Source of the DNA: Metellina segmentata
Taxonomy: Eukaryota > Arthropoda > Arachnida > Araneae > Tetragnathidae
Length of the DNA stretch: 64,000 nt
Assembly: GCA_947359465.1 (NCBI GenBank)
Contig: OX375873.1
Location: 59,801,573-59,865,572, forward strand
Direction: 5' to 3'
Shown piece by piece: positions 1 through 13,279 of this stretch. Each line of letters opens with the position of its first letter. Within the stretch, counting starts at the first letter, position 1. A program made the position numbers and the translations under genes. The notes beneath the pieces are model-generated. The model had not been told where the DNA came from and made no database searches. It saw only the letters and a program-made list of their open reading frames with translations.

Positions 1-2089
1 AATTAAAATATGATAGTTGAATGACCAACTCCAACTAGATTAAAGTTCAAATGTTACCAAAATGGCAGAAAACTGCATATTAAGGTATTATGCTAAATCC
101 CTCTTATGCCATTTAACAACAAGAGTGTATTTTATTATACTTTTACACAAAGAGCTAAAAGCTACTAAAAGGATACCTTTGTACAAATATATACTCCGTT
201 TGTTACATATAAAGGAGCCGAATGAAAATCTCTTTCGAATGAAATGCATCATAGGGTATTTCAACACAGGTATTTCTCCTTCTCCAATTAATTCACTCCG
301 AATACTTTTCTCCAAGGAATTCCCTCCGAGGATCGGAAACAAAACGGAGTGATTTTAATCGTCCACTTCAGTCACAAAAGCCTCAACCGAGGCGGGGGAA
401 ATAACTTTCAGTCCTTTTTTTTATGTAGCATAACTAACGGTCGTCCATCCTCTTACGAGGTTTGCGTTAATCAAGGGAAACAGCGACAAAATGTGGAAAA
501 CTCCGAGATGCTCCGCAATTAAGCCACCCTTTCCCCGCCCCCAAATGAGGTGGATAAAGCAGGAGGGAATGTGACCAGTCATAGCATAAACCTCTGCTTT
601 TAATGGCAGACGGAATGGATCTCTGTTAAATATGGCCGCCTCTCTAACGACGTTCCAAAGGAAAGGTTGGCGCGGCTTTTCAAAGTTATTTCAAAGCTTG
701 TGTGTGTGTGGAGCCATCCTGTTAAATTAGTTACTTTTCTTTAAATAACGCCCGCTGTAGGGTATTCTAAACTCTGTATTTAAAGGGGAAGAACTGCCGA
801 CAGAGGATTTTGTCGCCTGGCGAGGCTTAAGCCAGCTTTGATCAAAATGTTCTCTGGGAAAGCTTCCTTTTCATTGATGTGCATTTTGTTTCAGTTGAGT
901 AAAATTTTGGAATCTTCGTGAAAGAGGATATTGTGCAGAGCTCTATAGGTTTGGAGTGCGTACAAACTAAATCCTTGAAGTTTAATATTCAAAATAACCT
1001 TTTCGGTTTAGCCCTAGCGATTTCATCCACATTTTTTTAGGTAATTTCGAACCAGAGTTTACGTCTATCGGTTGGAGATTTTTATTCGAATGCTGGGTTA
1101 GAGTTATTTTGTTTAATAAGATGTGTTTGTGTTAAGACATGATATAGTGCGAACATACACCCCTTCATACACAGTCAGGGTGTTTCGAAACTTCCTATAC
1201 AAAGTTTAAATGAAGGCTGGGAACACAAAATGAAACATATTCACATGGAGATGTTCATATGATCTGAAACCATATATGTCTGCAAGAGCCACCTGAAGTT
1301 TCTGAATGTGCAATTTCTCAACGTGGAAGTTGAAGGCATTTCATTTATCTCGTCACGGTTGATGAGGTGGCTGATATTCAGAGCATTTCGGACGGCTAAT
1401 AGAATAAGAAAAACCACTGTGGGATTGTATCCTGGATTTTACTGCATTAGAAGTTTGCCGTATACCAAACGCGCGCATTTGCAGGAGACAGTATGACACG
1501 AAATCATTCGATGGAATGGATTAAAATCTACTGCCTACCTGTTAGATAAGGGGTAATTACAATGTTGTGTACAAACATTCTGGGTTTTTTCTACACCTTG
1601 TTCAACTATCGTATATGAATATGCTTGAAGACATTCAACTTCCCTTAGTTTTTAAAGGAAATTCTAAAAGATGCTGAATAATAAAAAGTAAAAAGCTTTT
1701 AGATTATGGTTATCGGTTTTCTTCATACATGGTGTCCTGTAATGTCTTTATAGAAACTTTTATTTCCGAAAGCTTCACAATTCACAAAACATTTTCTAAA
1801 AATTACAAATGTCCCTTTTTATGGAGTTGTTCGAGCAGATACAGACATCGTTCTAAAAAAATTGGTTTATTGAAGATTTTGGTTACATTTCAAATCACGC
1901 TTGTGCCAAAGTCGTGTAGGCTGCCTCGTTTCCTGGTTTCTTTAAGACTACCCTTAAATGGCCACATTGTCCAAAGCCCTCTCATTGTTTCGGTGGGTTC
2001 GATGTGACAGCATCTCACATGTTTCCAGTGTGCTACTGTCCCCCCTAAACGGTAGTGTGAATACAGCACGAAACGTACACAAGGAGAAG
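1..2089. other. Non-coding, with a GC-elevated patch
   Basis: No frame here has a recognisable motif; the longest (96 and 92 codons) are shadowed by equal frames on the other strand. 340-860 is GC-elevated (CCCCGCCCCCAAATGAGG near 534) and could be a conserved non-coding element. GGGTGTTTCGAAACTTCC at 1,178 resembles a transposon end but has no partner. Confidence 0.5.
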
Positions 2090-2600
2090 ACAACCTCCTA
2101 AAACCTAATATAATTAAGTTCTTATTATTCCATGAACATTAAGAATATATATAGTACTTACATCATATTTCATTAACATGATTCTCCAGTACATCAAAGT
2201 ATAAATCTCATAGTCCAGCGAGGGCAACCAACTAATAACTAATTACGGTCTAAAAATAACCTAACGATAAAAGATAATAACCAATCAGAGATCATCTGGA
2301 TGAACACCACCGGTCGAGGACGCTCTATTTTCACCTACTCTTCTCAAGTCGTAAAGCTCGCGACGCAAGAACAGCAGTTGGCTCCAAAATAGAATTTAGA
2401 ATATATTCGACATTCCGATGGAGGGGTGCCTTCCCCGCAAGTCACCCTTCCTAATAGTCAAGCTCAACCCGGTGAGTTTCTCACAGTGTCACAACATGTG
2501 ACGCTACGACTTCCCGTGCTCTCACCAATTAACGCTAATTACCAATAACCAGTTAAGGGTCATGCGATCCATAAAAAATATAGAAACTAATCTTAAATTT
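2090..2600. other. Unclassified repeat-like block
   Basis: The segment from about 2,200 to 2,570 is more GC-rich than its flanks (ACCGGTCGAGGACG, GGAGGGGTGCCTTCC, CACAACATGTGACGC) and lacks open frames. It may be a solo LTR or SINE-like fragment; no matching partner is in the window. Confidence 0.35.
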
Positions 2601-5414
2601 TCCATTACTGAAATTTTATTGACATTAACATGCAACTATTCCCAAGTGTGATTATTGTACCAGCAAAATGCGTCCAGATATGAAGCATTTATTTTCGTGA
2701 CGTGTATCACTCTTCCAAAGTGAATTTATCAATCTGGTCAAACTTTCGAGGGGGGAACAAAGTCGTATACAGACTTCCATGCATTTCCTTTAACAAATGT
2801 ATTTACTGGGCGATATCCAAATATCACATAATTTTTTAAATTATCCTATGTTTTAACAGTAAAAATCTTATATTGCTTGATAATTAATAGTTAAAAGGCA
2901 GAAGGTTCTTTCACATATCATTATTTCTTCCTTATATAATTAAACGGGACTTAATTATCTTTATAGCTCTTAAAAAGAAATTTCAATTATCTTTATACCT
3001 CTCCTTGCTTAGTGGAGAAAAAAATTAATTTCCTAGTTTCCTGGGTTTATTGCCAGTAGAAGTCTAGTTTTACTCTAGTTTTGTTTATTTTATTTAATGT
3101 CTCATAAAAATTGAAATCAAATATTTGCGTATAGGTGCTTTCTATAGCTATAGAAATAAAAATTAGATGTTTGGGAAACATAAATTTATAATTGTTTGAT
3201 CTTAAATCATAGTTTAAAAGAAACTGTTAATTAGGTTTTAAAAAATGCATTTTTATGTCTTTATCTCCATTAATTATGTAAAGAAATGAAATATATTTGG
3301 ACACGTTATTTGTCTTTGGATGTGAGGTCTTCAGATATATGATTTTATTACATTAGAAAGGGACTAGGGCACTTAATAACACTAAAATAAGATTGATTTA
3401 ATTTTTGTAATAAAATGTATTCCAATAAATATTTTAAACATCAGAACATGAATATTTTTTCATTTGTACGTTTAAACAGTAGTTTATTTTAATATTCATA
3501 TGTGCACCTTAATGCTGTTTAAATAATTACATTGTTATTCACATAATTAATTATTTTATTATATACATGTAATTAAAAACTTGCTGAGAAATGTTATGAA
3601 TTTAAATATATTAGGGGCTAAAGGCAACTGATTTTCTTTTGACTGTAAATTGAACTAATAGTCGTTAAAAATTAAAATGTAATGCAATGCTTAGAAATGC
3701 CTTATTATAAATTCCTAAACTTCCTATTCTACTTAACAAAATATTATTCATTCCTCGTAAAATCAGCTATCAAAAGTCTTTGCTTACGCAATTTATGCAA
3801 GGATATTTTTCTATCGAAATAGCCTTAGGATACCAAAATTCTAACATGATACTTTAATATACAGAAAATCAAATTTAAGCTTCATTAGGTTCAATATAAG
3901 TGAGTTATTTCTTCTTCTAATATGTGAATTTTTTATTAACATTTTTTGTTGTAACTATTCCATAATGCCCGAACGCTGACTTATGTACCGAGGGCAATCT
4001 GTAAAGGAAGCGCCCAGTTAAGAAACTGCACTTAATCCTAAGAGGGAGAATCAATAACATCCATTCCCTTACCATCCAGAATTAGAACCCGGGACCTACT
4101 GGAAGGCAGACAAACGCTATGTCAAATACAGCAGTACTGCACTATATCCAATTGTAATATTAAACTTTCAGTTTCATAACAATTGTCACTTGAAATTAAT
4201 GTTATAACTCAAAAATTTTCAATTATTATTTTTTTTATGCAAAATATTCTACTTCGTCCTACAAATGTTTTCTGCTAATGTTACATATTTGTCTATGGTT
4301 AATTAGCCATTTAACCAATAGAAGCATTATTCCGTATTTTAACAGCAAAACGAAGTTGGTAGATAAAAATGGAGAAGAGCTATTAATCTTTTTTTTTTAA
4401 ATTTTTTGCTATACAAACTAGTGATTCACTTGATTTTTTGAAATTCCCAATCATATCTATGTAAAATTTCTAGTATTGGTAAGTAATTACATTACTAAAT
4501 TCAATTTAAACCAAAGCAACTATCGTATCTCTAACTTTTACATTTATTGAAAAACATAAAGGAAGCCAATGTTCCATTTTAAATAGATAAATCGACTTTA
4601 AAAAAAAGGGAGGAAAAAGTAGTGAAAACTGTCATTGAAAAAGAAAAACGTTTCTCATCAAAGAAAGCAAAGTTTTAAAAGATCACTTTTAGAAAAACTT
4701 CGACTAGCTTTGTAGCTCAATTCAAAGAAATTTGACGTGATTATTATATGAATCGACTTTGTGATGATAGTACTAATGAGAAATAGATAATTTCCGACCC
4801 CGGAAATTGAGTGGAATTCGAATGAGATGACAAGGAAAATATTCTTTGCGTCATCTGTAAATTTTATTCAAGTCATTACGAAGGAAGAGAACGTAGCTGT
4901 AAGTAAATTCTTGATTCTTGAAATGAAATATTCGTGCATCCATTTTTAGGAGACTTTATTTGAAAAACTTTTGTTTCACATTTTGTTTCTTTGTGTTTTT
5001 GTCTTCTGTTTTTAAAAGAATTCCAAATACCATCACACGAAACTATTATTAATATTAAAAACGGTTTTATTTTATTTTTCACTTTTAGAATAATACTGGA
5101 AACAAAACTCAGATGTGCATGCTTTTTTCATCGTAGTATTTAAGTACAATGCTTTTTTCCATCTTGTAACATAAGAAATGTTGTGGACAGCAGTGTTAAA
5201 ATGTATTCATCCACTATAATACTTTTTTTTAAATGAATGCAATGTTATCATTAAAGAAAAAATACAATTCAAAATATTCTCGGGCAGAACTAATTAAAAA
5301 TTCAACAAAAGTAAGTGTAATGGTTTATTTGAAAAAAAAAAACACAGTAAACAGCAAACATGATAAAAGATAATATAGTGATAAATAAACAGTAATCAAC
5401 GTTAGATAAAATAA
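2601..5414. other. AT-rich non-coding DNA
   Basis: Apart from the SINE-like segment at 3,965-4,150, I see no gene or clear repeat. The minus-strand 68-codon frame near 4,876 has no motif. An A-rich block at 5,320-5,410 is partly repeated at 7,797-7,890. Confidence 0.6.
3965..4150 (-). mobile_element. Possible tRNA-derived SINE of another family
   Basis: On the minus strand, ATAGCGTTTGTC (A-box-like) is followed by GGTCCCGGGTTCTAATTC (B-box-like) and a more GC-rich body than its surroundings. Edges are uncertain. Confidence 0.45.
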
Positions 5415-7739
5415 CTTGCAGAAATACCCGGCTTTGCTCGGATTGAATTAATAACATGTTGATTGAAAAGTAATTATCAATTCTTTTTCATAAAAGAATG
5501 TTAGCATCCTTTAAGAGTACGGGGGAAAAATTTAATACCAATTTAACTTCTCCATCGCTTATTACAATTTACTTCGGACGCAAATATGCATATATGTTGT
5601 ATCCAACCATATACACCAATTCACATTCGTCACACTTCTGCTGAAGTTGATTTTAAGTTTTCGAGTGACTACAAATATTCCCGTGCATTCAATTTCAGTA
5701 AAAATGGCGAAACTTCGGCATTTAGTTTTCCTATGAATATGTTCTCATTGCGCCATTCTTTCACCTTGTATGCGATATTTTCGAATTTCATCATCAATAT
5801 GAGAAGATGGTAAGTTAAATTGTTATAGCATTCGTTACTAATTTTGTTTGAAGCAAAAGCAATTTTTCTTGAAAATTCCATTCAGCGGCAGGTGGAATGA
5901 CGGAACTTCTGTTAGATATATAAAGCAGAGTTGACTTTTGTCTGTTCTCTACACTAATCCACCTCTCGACCAATCCACACATTTGGTACACTTATATTTT
6001 AAAACCCTGCGGATATGATAGGCTACATATTAACCCGCGTTCTATTTGTTCAAGGGGGCTAAAAATTTACGGCATTCGTGACTAATTTAATTTGAAGCAA
6101 ACGCACTTTTCGAAGAAAATTCCATTCAGTGGCATGTGAAATAACAGCTTTTGTTAGAAATACATGTCATCAAAGTATACAAATTAAACTCAATCGATAA
6201 CAATTTTTTAATAAACAGAAATTTGATTTTACAGCGCTTTTACAAAAAGAAAATCATTTTCAACGAACGATTCACATCCATTTAAGTTGTGTAAGAACAG
6301 CATCAATAAATGGAGTAACAAACCTCAACTTGATGTCTCTTGAAACGTAAAATTTCAATTTTTCAAAATTACTTAATGTGATATTATTCCAAGAACAAAG
6401 ACTTGTTAAAAATTCCCATATCTACAACACACATACAGTTTTAAATTGAACCCTTATGGTGCTTTTTAAGATCAGAAATTCGGTTTTTAAATGGAAAGCA
6501 CGTATCTATTTAGAATGATAGATGTAGTTACTTAACTATGGAGTACAGCTTTCAATAAAACCCATGAAACACGAAAAACAAATGAAATTTAGTTTATTTT
6601 AATCGTTTATTTTAATCGTTAAAAGCTATATCAAAATTTTTAAATATATTTTGAACTACAAAGTATGACTACCAGTTTTAGTTTAACGTAACCCATCTTA
6701 TTTTAAAGTTTTTTTTTAAATTTGTCATGTCATTTTAAAATAATAAATTACAAACTTAAAAAATATTTCGATTTGTAAATTTTAATTTTTTTTATCTACA
6801 CACTATTACGTATTCAACCAAAGATTTAAAGAAAGTTGGTGGAAATATACATATTATATGCAGTGAGAGAGATATTTTGCAGGAAATAAATACATAAAAT
6901 CCAACTTATGAATAATATTTCTGGAATAGGTAATATACCGGAACACCCATAAGCAAACAGAAACAAAATTCCAATCCTTAAAAAAGGCAGAATTCTGAAA
7001 AAAGAAATATCTGTTCGAACGTGTTGAATTTCGACTTCCTGAATATATTCTGAAGTAAAACAATTCGACAAAAAATTTGAACAATATTGATAAAGACAAT
7101 GATTTGTAAGCAAAAAAGAACACATATTTATAATACTTGGGAATCCTCAAATATGACCGCAACCATCTTGTTTTCAATTCAAATACTCAAAAAAGAATTA
7201 TAAATCAAATTAAAAAATTAAACATTAATTCTGAGGTTGCCAGATACCGAGTAGCAAAATTACGTTTTTAAGATGAATGAGTTTACCGTTTGGGCTTTTC
7301 GTGCTCCATTATAAAATTTAAGTAATTATAAAATAAAATGTTCTAAATATTCTTTCTTCATAAATCAAATATTTATAAATATTATTTTCATCACTAGAAT
7401 AAGTTAAAATTCAGTTCAAACAGGAGCATTATAATTTAATTTGTTTTAAGAAAATTGTTTTTTGATCAATACTGGTAAAGCAATCTGAGATACGTATAGC
7501 AATCGTTTTATACTCAATGTTATTTCTATGGCGATCTTAAATTGCTTTTGGTTTAGGCCTTAGGTCAATTTTAGGCCTCTTAGGATTCGAATTTTTCCAA
7601 ATCCTTTCTTAGTGCTCCTCTGCGGTATAAGAAGAATCAGCCTGCAAAATTTCAGCTTCCTAGGACTTGTAGTTCTTGAGATACAGTGATGAGTCAATCA
7701 GTCAGTCAGTGAGTGGTATTTGAATTTTATATAAAAAGA
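5415..7739 (-). mobile_element. Decayed Helitron-like element, minus strand
   Basis: Read on the minus strand it starts with TCTTTTTATATAAAATTC after an A and ends with GAGCAAAGCCGGGTATTT then CTGCAAG before a T, a one-base change from CTAG. The 3' segment closely resembles the ends of the Helitron pair at 20,153-23,497, so they likely share a replication terminus. The 5' part (7,590-7,739) carries a GTCAGTCAGTGAGTGG motif. The 107- and 99-codon minus-strand frames near 6,826-7,177 look fortuitous. Joining both ends into one 2.3-kb element is inference. Confidence 0.55.
5828..6165 (+). repeat. Direct duplication within the Helitron-like element
   Basis: The segment at 5,828-5,922 (GCATTCGTTACTAATTTTG, AAAATTCCATTCAG) recurs at 6,072-6,165 with an offset of 244 bp and moderate divergence. 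Confidence 0.75.
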
Positions 7740-9348
7740 TAATCGTTTTTATTGACTAGTTTGTTGCTTAGAAATTAAAAATTTGATGGTAGAAAATATG
7801 AAAGTTTATTTGAAAAAAAAAATACAGTAAAGTATAACAAAAGAGGAAAAAGTAGACTGATGAAAAACAATAAACGTTAAATGGAATTATTAATATCATT
7901 TGATGTTTTGAATTGTTATAAGCTGCTTCTTTAAAATTCTTCGGCGCCACTACCAAAAATACAAGTCTTCTTTAAAAAAAATTATTGGGGAAAATATCGT
8001 CAGCCATCAGTTTAATGGCCTTAACGAACCTTGAACTCCTTTTTTCTTTCATTTATTTATCGTCTGTTTTGCTCCGAACGTTAAATATGGACTTTCCAGC
8101 TGTATAAACTTTCTTTGTCTAAGGTTCGATCAAGTTAGTGAAATTATTCTTGAATGTTTTAACACAAAAACAAATTTTCGTTCATGATAGAATTATATTG
8201 TAAACAATCTAGACTGTCTGCGTTTTCGGTAAACTTTTGAGTGATAAATAAAAAGAAAATATTTATTATTTTCGACAGAATTGTTTGTACGATAATCAAG
8301 CGATAGCGTCAAAACTAAAATCAATCATAGTTAATAAATCATCATGCGTTATTTAACTAAATCGAAACTCGTAATTCCCTTTATGAGAGCTCTTTGGTGT
8401 CATATGTAGGTATCGGTAGTGTTTTGCAAGTAGAATGTTCTTCCTATACGTAGTCCGGTTGTTACGTCACTTGGCTTATTTGCAATACGATTTTTGCACA
8501 TTGTAATAAATATTCCAGAGACTAAATTTCGAATTGATGTAAGGTAATTAATTAGTCAACATCAATTAGATCAAATCCCAAATGTCGCTCGAACAAAGTT
8601 AAGCTGCAATTTAAAGTAACCCAAAATGTGAGACTATTTAGGTAGTGAAAATAAAATTATATTTTCCCACCTGACGTGTTTGTTTTAATATGAGGTAGAC
8701 CATAGTGTAAAACAACTATAAATTAACTGTTCATGGAGCCAAATGCATATATTAACATTTTAGTAATAATTCTTTACATGGGAGAAAAACAAAACAAATA
8801 AGAGAGTAACCAAATTATATTTCAGCTACCCAAATGCTATTTTATGATACATATCGGAGTTACCTTAAAATCTAGTTTATCACAGTTCTGCAATCGCCGT
8901 TTGCATTTAATATAATTCATTATTTGAAATTTTTATTGGTAACGTACATTAAATTGTATTCAAAAGCAAGTAAAGAGACTTCATGTTTGGAATACTAACA
9001 GGAAACACTTTACAGGAAATTCCCCGCACATGTACAGAGAACAAATGGTATCAGCACGATTTAATTTACTATAGCCTCTACTACATAAATGCTGCAAACT
9101 GCGAAATGATAAACTGCAAATGCTCCAGAGCAAATAGTAATCTGCTTCTGTAAAGCACTAGATTCAAGAGGAACAATTAAACCTTTTACAGTGTAATGAA
9201 TTGCTATTGAAATTGGATATTCACTCAGTGGTCTTGGAAGGAATTTCTGAAAAAAAAAAGAAACATGGGGGGGGTGACATAACACATGGCTCACAAGCCG
9301 CATCTAGTTTGTGATATGCCTCTATGATATGCCTCGGTAGCACACTTA
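7740..9348. other. AT-rich non-coding DNA
   Basis: 7,797-7,890 resembles the left flank of the Helitron-like element (TTTATTTGAAAAAAAAAA then ACAGTAAA). Nothing else is recognisable; the 80-codon minus frame at 9,061-9,303 ends in a G8 run and looks fortuitous. Confidence 0.55.
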
Positions 9349-9352
9349 TTAA

Positions 9353-9459
9353 CCTTTTGACTACGGCATAGATATAACAAGCGCGATTCTTTCTTGGCGC
9401 GATTATTTCTTTCTTGTCGTGATCAAGGTATAAATAGTGTACCGGCCGAAGTCTAAAGG
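9353..9459. mobile_element. piggyBac-type MITE (107 bp) with TTAA duplications
   Basis: CCTTTTGACTACGGC at the left is mirrored by GCCGAAGTCTAAAGG at the right with two mismatches. TTAA flanks both sides (9,349-9,352 and 9,460-9,463). The TTAA target and CCT-type ends fit piggyBac. The 77-bp interior is too short to code and includes a GCGCGATT pair. Confidence 0.8.
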
Positions 9460-9656
9460 TTAACAGTGGACTTGGCTCGAAAAAATATATTATTATTATT
9501 GTTTATTGATATTATTATTAATAAAAAAAATTATCGATAGGAATTATCTGCAGGCAAGAGATGCAGTGCAGAATTTAAATAGTAGATAGATATTATTTAC
9601 AGATAAAAGAAGCAATATAAAATTTAAATTTTAAATTGAAAGTTCTCTAGACATAT

Positions 9657-9857
9657 TATATAGCCCAGTTGTGTGAAAGAGCAACGGATTAGCAACCGGA
9701 GGGTTACAAGTTCAAACCGTGGTCCAGCACAAGCCGTTGTGTACTCAGGGAAGGGGGTGTACGCTAACCTATCATGGCCTCAAATGTCCACACGTTGGCG
9801 TTGTGTGGAAGTTTAATTACTTAAATTATGCGGCACACCGTATAGTATGTTTTTTTT
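9657..9857 (+). mobile_element. tRNA-derived SINE
   Basis: A box (TAGCCCAGTTG, 9,661-9,671) and B box (GTTCAAACC, 9,710-9,718) of a polymerase III promoter sit 39 bp apart. A non-tRNA body follows, ending near a T-run at 9,849. The string ATTAGCAACCGGAGGG is shared with the minus-strand copy at 45,690-45,870. Acceptor-stem pairing is lost, so it is not a functional tRNA gene. Confidence 0.75.
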
Positions 9858-12109
9858 TACGATCTGATTAAACAAGATATATCTTTGATTTAAAAATAAC
9901 AATAGTAATTACTTCCCCAACTGTTTGCTTCACACACACACAAATTGGCTTTTAAAAAATTCTTGAAATATTTTTTATGATACTTTGAAATAGAAACTAA
10001 TACTCAAGATTATTCACGGATGCATTAAGGTCATTTAAATTATGTGTGATACACTTATCAAAAATTAAATCGCTGATCTACATAAACCTACAACCACTCA
10101 GTTACAATCTCTGAAATAAATTTAAAAAAAAAAGAGTCATCACCCTCTGATTGAAAAGCACTTCCCATTTACTTGTAAACTTCAATTTTTGCTCCCTATC
10201 TGGTTGAGACCCTAAAAAACAATAAACAAAAACGCTCCCTTCGGGGAATTGAATTCTTTCATGCTCGCGCTTATGAAATGCAAAGACTTCAACTTTAAAA
10301 ATAGTTTTGCACCGAATTCCATGAATGCCATCGATTCAAGAATGTCACGCATCAGTAACCGAAATACCTAAGTGGAAATGTTTTAACCGAATACCCGTCT
10401 CTTCGAATGGGGCCTTGTCTTTTTACGAACTCGTTAAAGTTCTTTTGCATGCCGCCTTTGATTGAGGCTTGTTTTCACAAGCACCCCGTCATGGGTCTTT
10501 TAATTTGATTTCCGTCACAGGTTTTGTCATTTTTATCTTAAAAGTGCAGTGGTACGATGCAGTTGAGCAGCTTTGAAAAAGTTATCAAAGCAAATCATGG
10601 GGTGACATGGGTTGAAATTAAGATATTTATTTTAATCAAAATGTAGTCGTGAGATTTTTTAATATAAATGTAGTGATATGTCATCAAATGGTAATTGTTG
10701 GAGCGTGCGAATTCGAGCTCGCCGATTGATATTTCAATTTATTTTCATTTTAATGTGTATTACGCTCGAAACTTTCACGCGCAAGTTTTATTTCATCTTG
10801 GACTTATATTGGAATTCTGATTTGTGAAAGAATGATGTAAGGTTGGTTAGTTTCCACAACAGAGTTCATAACTTTCAGAGCATTAAGTGTCATGTAAATA
10901 TAGTTTCAACAAATAAGTTATTTATTTGTAGTTTTGAATTAAAGTGTAGCTTCTATATGCCCTATTTAGTAATACAGTTCACTTAAGAAGTTTGAGACAC
11001 ACTTGGTTCCTGACTTAAAAACACTTGAAAACAGTAAAGTAAGTGTATAAAGAGTTAATTTATGAGTCATGCATATTACATCTCTAAAACATTGTCAAAG
11101 TTTGAAATCTGAAAATTTTCAAGAGATATAAAAGTAAAATCCATGGAATAGCGTGCGAAGTCTGTGTAACTTAGTTCTGCCTAAATGTAATTCACGATTG
11201 AGATTTGTTGCACTTTCGTATGCGTAGAAGCGCAATGAATAAGTGCTACCTTTCCACTATTCTGCTTTGTAGTTAGCAGCCATATAGAGGAAAGCCATCT
11301 GTTTAAAATGTGAAGCTGAGTGACAACTAAGGGTGAACCCATTGTTGCAGTTGCTATTATCATAAGGCTTCAGACAGTGAGACAAACATCTTTATCAAGG
11401 ACATATTTTCTACTGTTCCCAATCCAATTAGAAAAAATGAAACTACTTAAGATGTAACATGATTCTGACTGTGAGGGCGAAGAAATACTACAACTAGATG
11501 GAGTGCTTACATCCAGTTGAACACAAGAGTTATAACGTCACTACAAAAAAATGATTTAGTGAACTTCACCAGTCTATTAAAATCAACACATTATAATTTA
11601 GAAGAGCTAAACACTTACATTAAAATTTTTTTTATTAAATATGTTTCGCTTGAAAAAAGCAGACGATGTGGACTAAAATCAAATTATCATACTTTTAATT
11701 ATTTAACAACACTAAACGAATTAATATTCATAAATACAGATATTAAATTAACGGTTTAAACAAATTTCATAAATGTAAAAATATCAAATACACGAAAGCA
11801 TCAACTGGTTATTAAAACGCTCTTCAGAAAACATAAAAACGAATGACTCTACTTTGAGTCCTCTCTTCTTGAAATTAGCCCCCGATTCAATTAAACCAAT
11901 CCATACACACATCTGCATTTCTATAACCCGACATAAAAAAGTTTTATTCGATGAACGTTCATCCACGAAACTTTCAAACTCTTTCAAGAAACTTCGAATT
12001 ACTGATAAGCATTTTAATCAGGTATCTGACAGGGCTAAACAAAATCAGTCATTCCATACGGTCGAGACAGCAGAAAAGTGCTGAAATATCTAATATCACT
12101 TACTAGAAG
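9858..12109. other. Non-coding DNA with a GC-elevated patch
   Basis: 10,220-10,570 is GC-elevated and single copy in the window (ATGCCGCCTTTGATTGAGG near 10,449). The rest is AT-rich. No credible exon. Confidence 0.5.
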
Positions 12110-12370
12110 TAAAAAGAGTCGGCGCAGGGCTCATTTCCATCGGTTATGGCTCAAGACACGTATCCAACTCTATCAGTCTGCGCTTTGCACACAAGAAGAG
12201 AACTGTCTACCCTGATTGGAATCAAATCGATCTTCTGTTGCATTTCCAATAAATCTCGGGTCCCGTCTAAAAAACGTGACCCGGTCATTAAGATTCTTGG
12301 CCAGACTTTTCTTCTTTCAAAGCTCTCCCAATCAGGGATTCCATACGTGATCCCTGAGCTCACACAGCCC
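12110..12370. other. GC-elevated block with nested inverted repeats
   Basis: CCCTGATTGG (12,210-12,219) pairs with CCAATCAGGG (12,328-12,337); inside, CGGGTC (12,257-12,262) pairs with GACCCG (12,278-12,283); overlapping the outer arm, TCAGGGAT pairs with ATCCCTGA (12,350-12,357). It could be a degraded MITE, a structured transcript or a conserved element. Overlapping 70- and 75-codon frames carry no motif. Confidence 0.5.
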
Positions 12371-12971
12371 TAACTGATTTTGGGGGATCCACTGGGATTT
12401 GGATGTGCCATGGTTTTGGGCTTTATGTAAATGACTTTGTACTCTCTGACTCAGAACAGCCAGTAATGTGCTTTTGAGTTGCTCTAATGTGGTAAAGGAC
12501 GCGGTGGACGGGATGTGTTTTTAGTCTGCTTCCATAGTGGGATGTGTTGGGTTTCTCGCTTTGTTTGGTACTTGGAAGTAAGCCATGCTCTGTAATTGAA
12601 AGGCATGCAAATCAGTCATTGTTGGAGACTTGTTTAATTCAGTTCGAAGTTTCTGCAAAAATAAGTTCTGGTTTATCTTCTTGGCATGTTCTTTGTTCTT
12701 GAAATACCGATGCAGGGTCGATTTATCTTAGGGCAAACTAAGCGCGACATTTTTATATTTGCAGTTAATACAATGCTTACATCTAACCAATATGAGTCTA
12801 TATTTGTAAAGGAACACGAAGGCTTACTGGTATTATTCAAGAAACATTTTAAAACAAATTGTTTTTCTTTTTAAAGCACAATTTTTTGGTGTATTGTGTA
12901 AATCGAAACATTATTTTCTTCGTTCGAAAGAAACAGGAACATCGTAAACTTTTATCTTTAATTGATCTATA

Positions 12972-13202
12972 TTCCTGAATCGAACATTTATCTTATTATA
13001 TCAGTTTATTCCTGAATCGAACATTTATCTTATTATATCAGTTTATTCCTGAATCGAACATTTATCTTATTATATCAGTTTATTCCTGAATCGAACATTT
13101 ATCTTATTATATCAGTTTATTCCTGAATCGAACATTTATCTTATTATATCAGTTTATTCCTGAATCGAACATTTATCTTATTATATCAGTTTATTCCTGA
13201 AT
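12972..13202 (+). repeat. 37-bp minisatellite, six units plus a partial
   Basis: TTCCTGAATCGAACATTTAT starts each unit, at 12,972, 13,009, 13,046, 13,083, 13,120, 13,157 and 13,194. Units are essentially identical with no spacer, indicating recent expansion. Confidence 0.97.
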
Positions 13203-13279
13203 AATATGTAACATTCATAATTTCTACAACCTTTGCTAAGGCATGACGTAGACTAATATATAGTTTACGACTAACAATT

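Noticed and set aside
1178..1745. Transposon with GGGTGTTTC-type end
   Set aside because: No inverted partner or target duplication could be found; a similar word at 44,716 is also unpaired.
6826..7177. Two overlapping minus-strand frames of about 100 codons
   Set aside because: They overlap in different frames within a decayed Helitron and have no recognisable motif.
9661..9735. Functional tRNA gene
   Set aside because: Polymerase III boxes are present but stems do not pair like a tRNA and a SINE body follows.
12972..13202. CRISPR-like direct repeats
   Set aside because: The 37-bp units are directly adjacent with no unique spacers, and the context is a eukaryotic genome.
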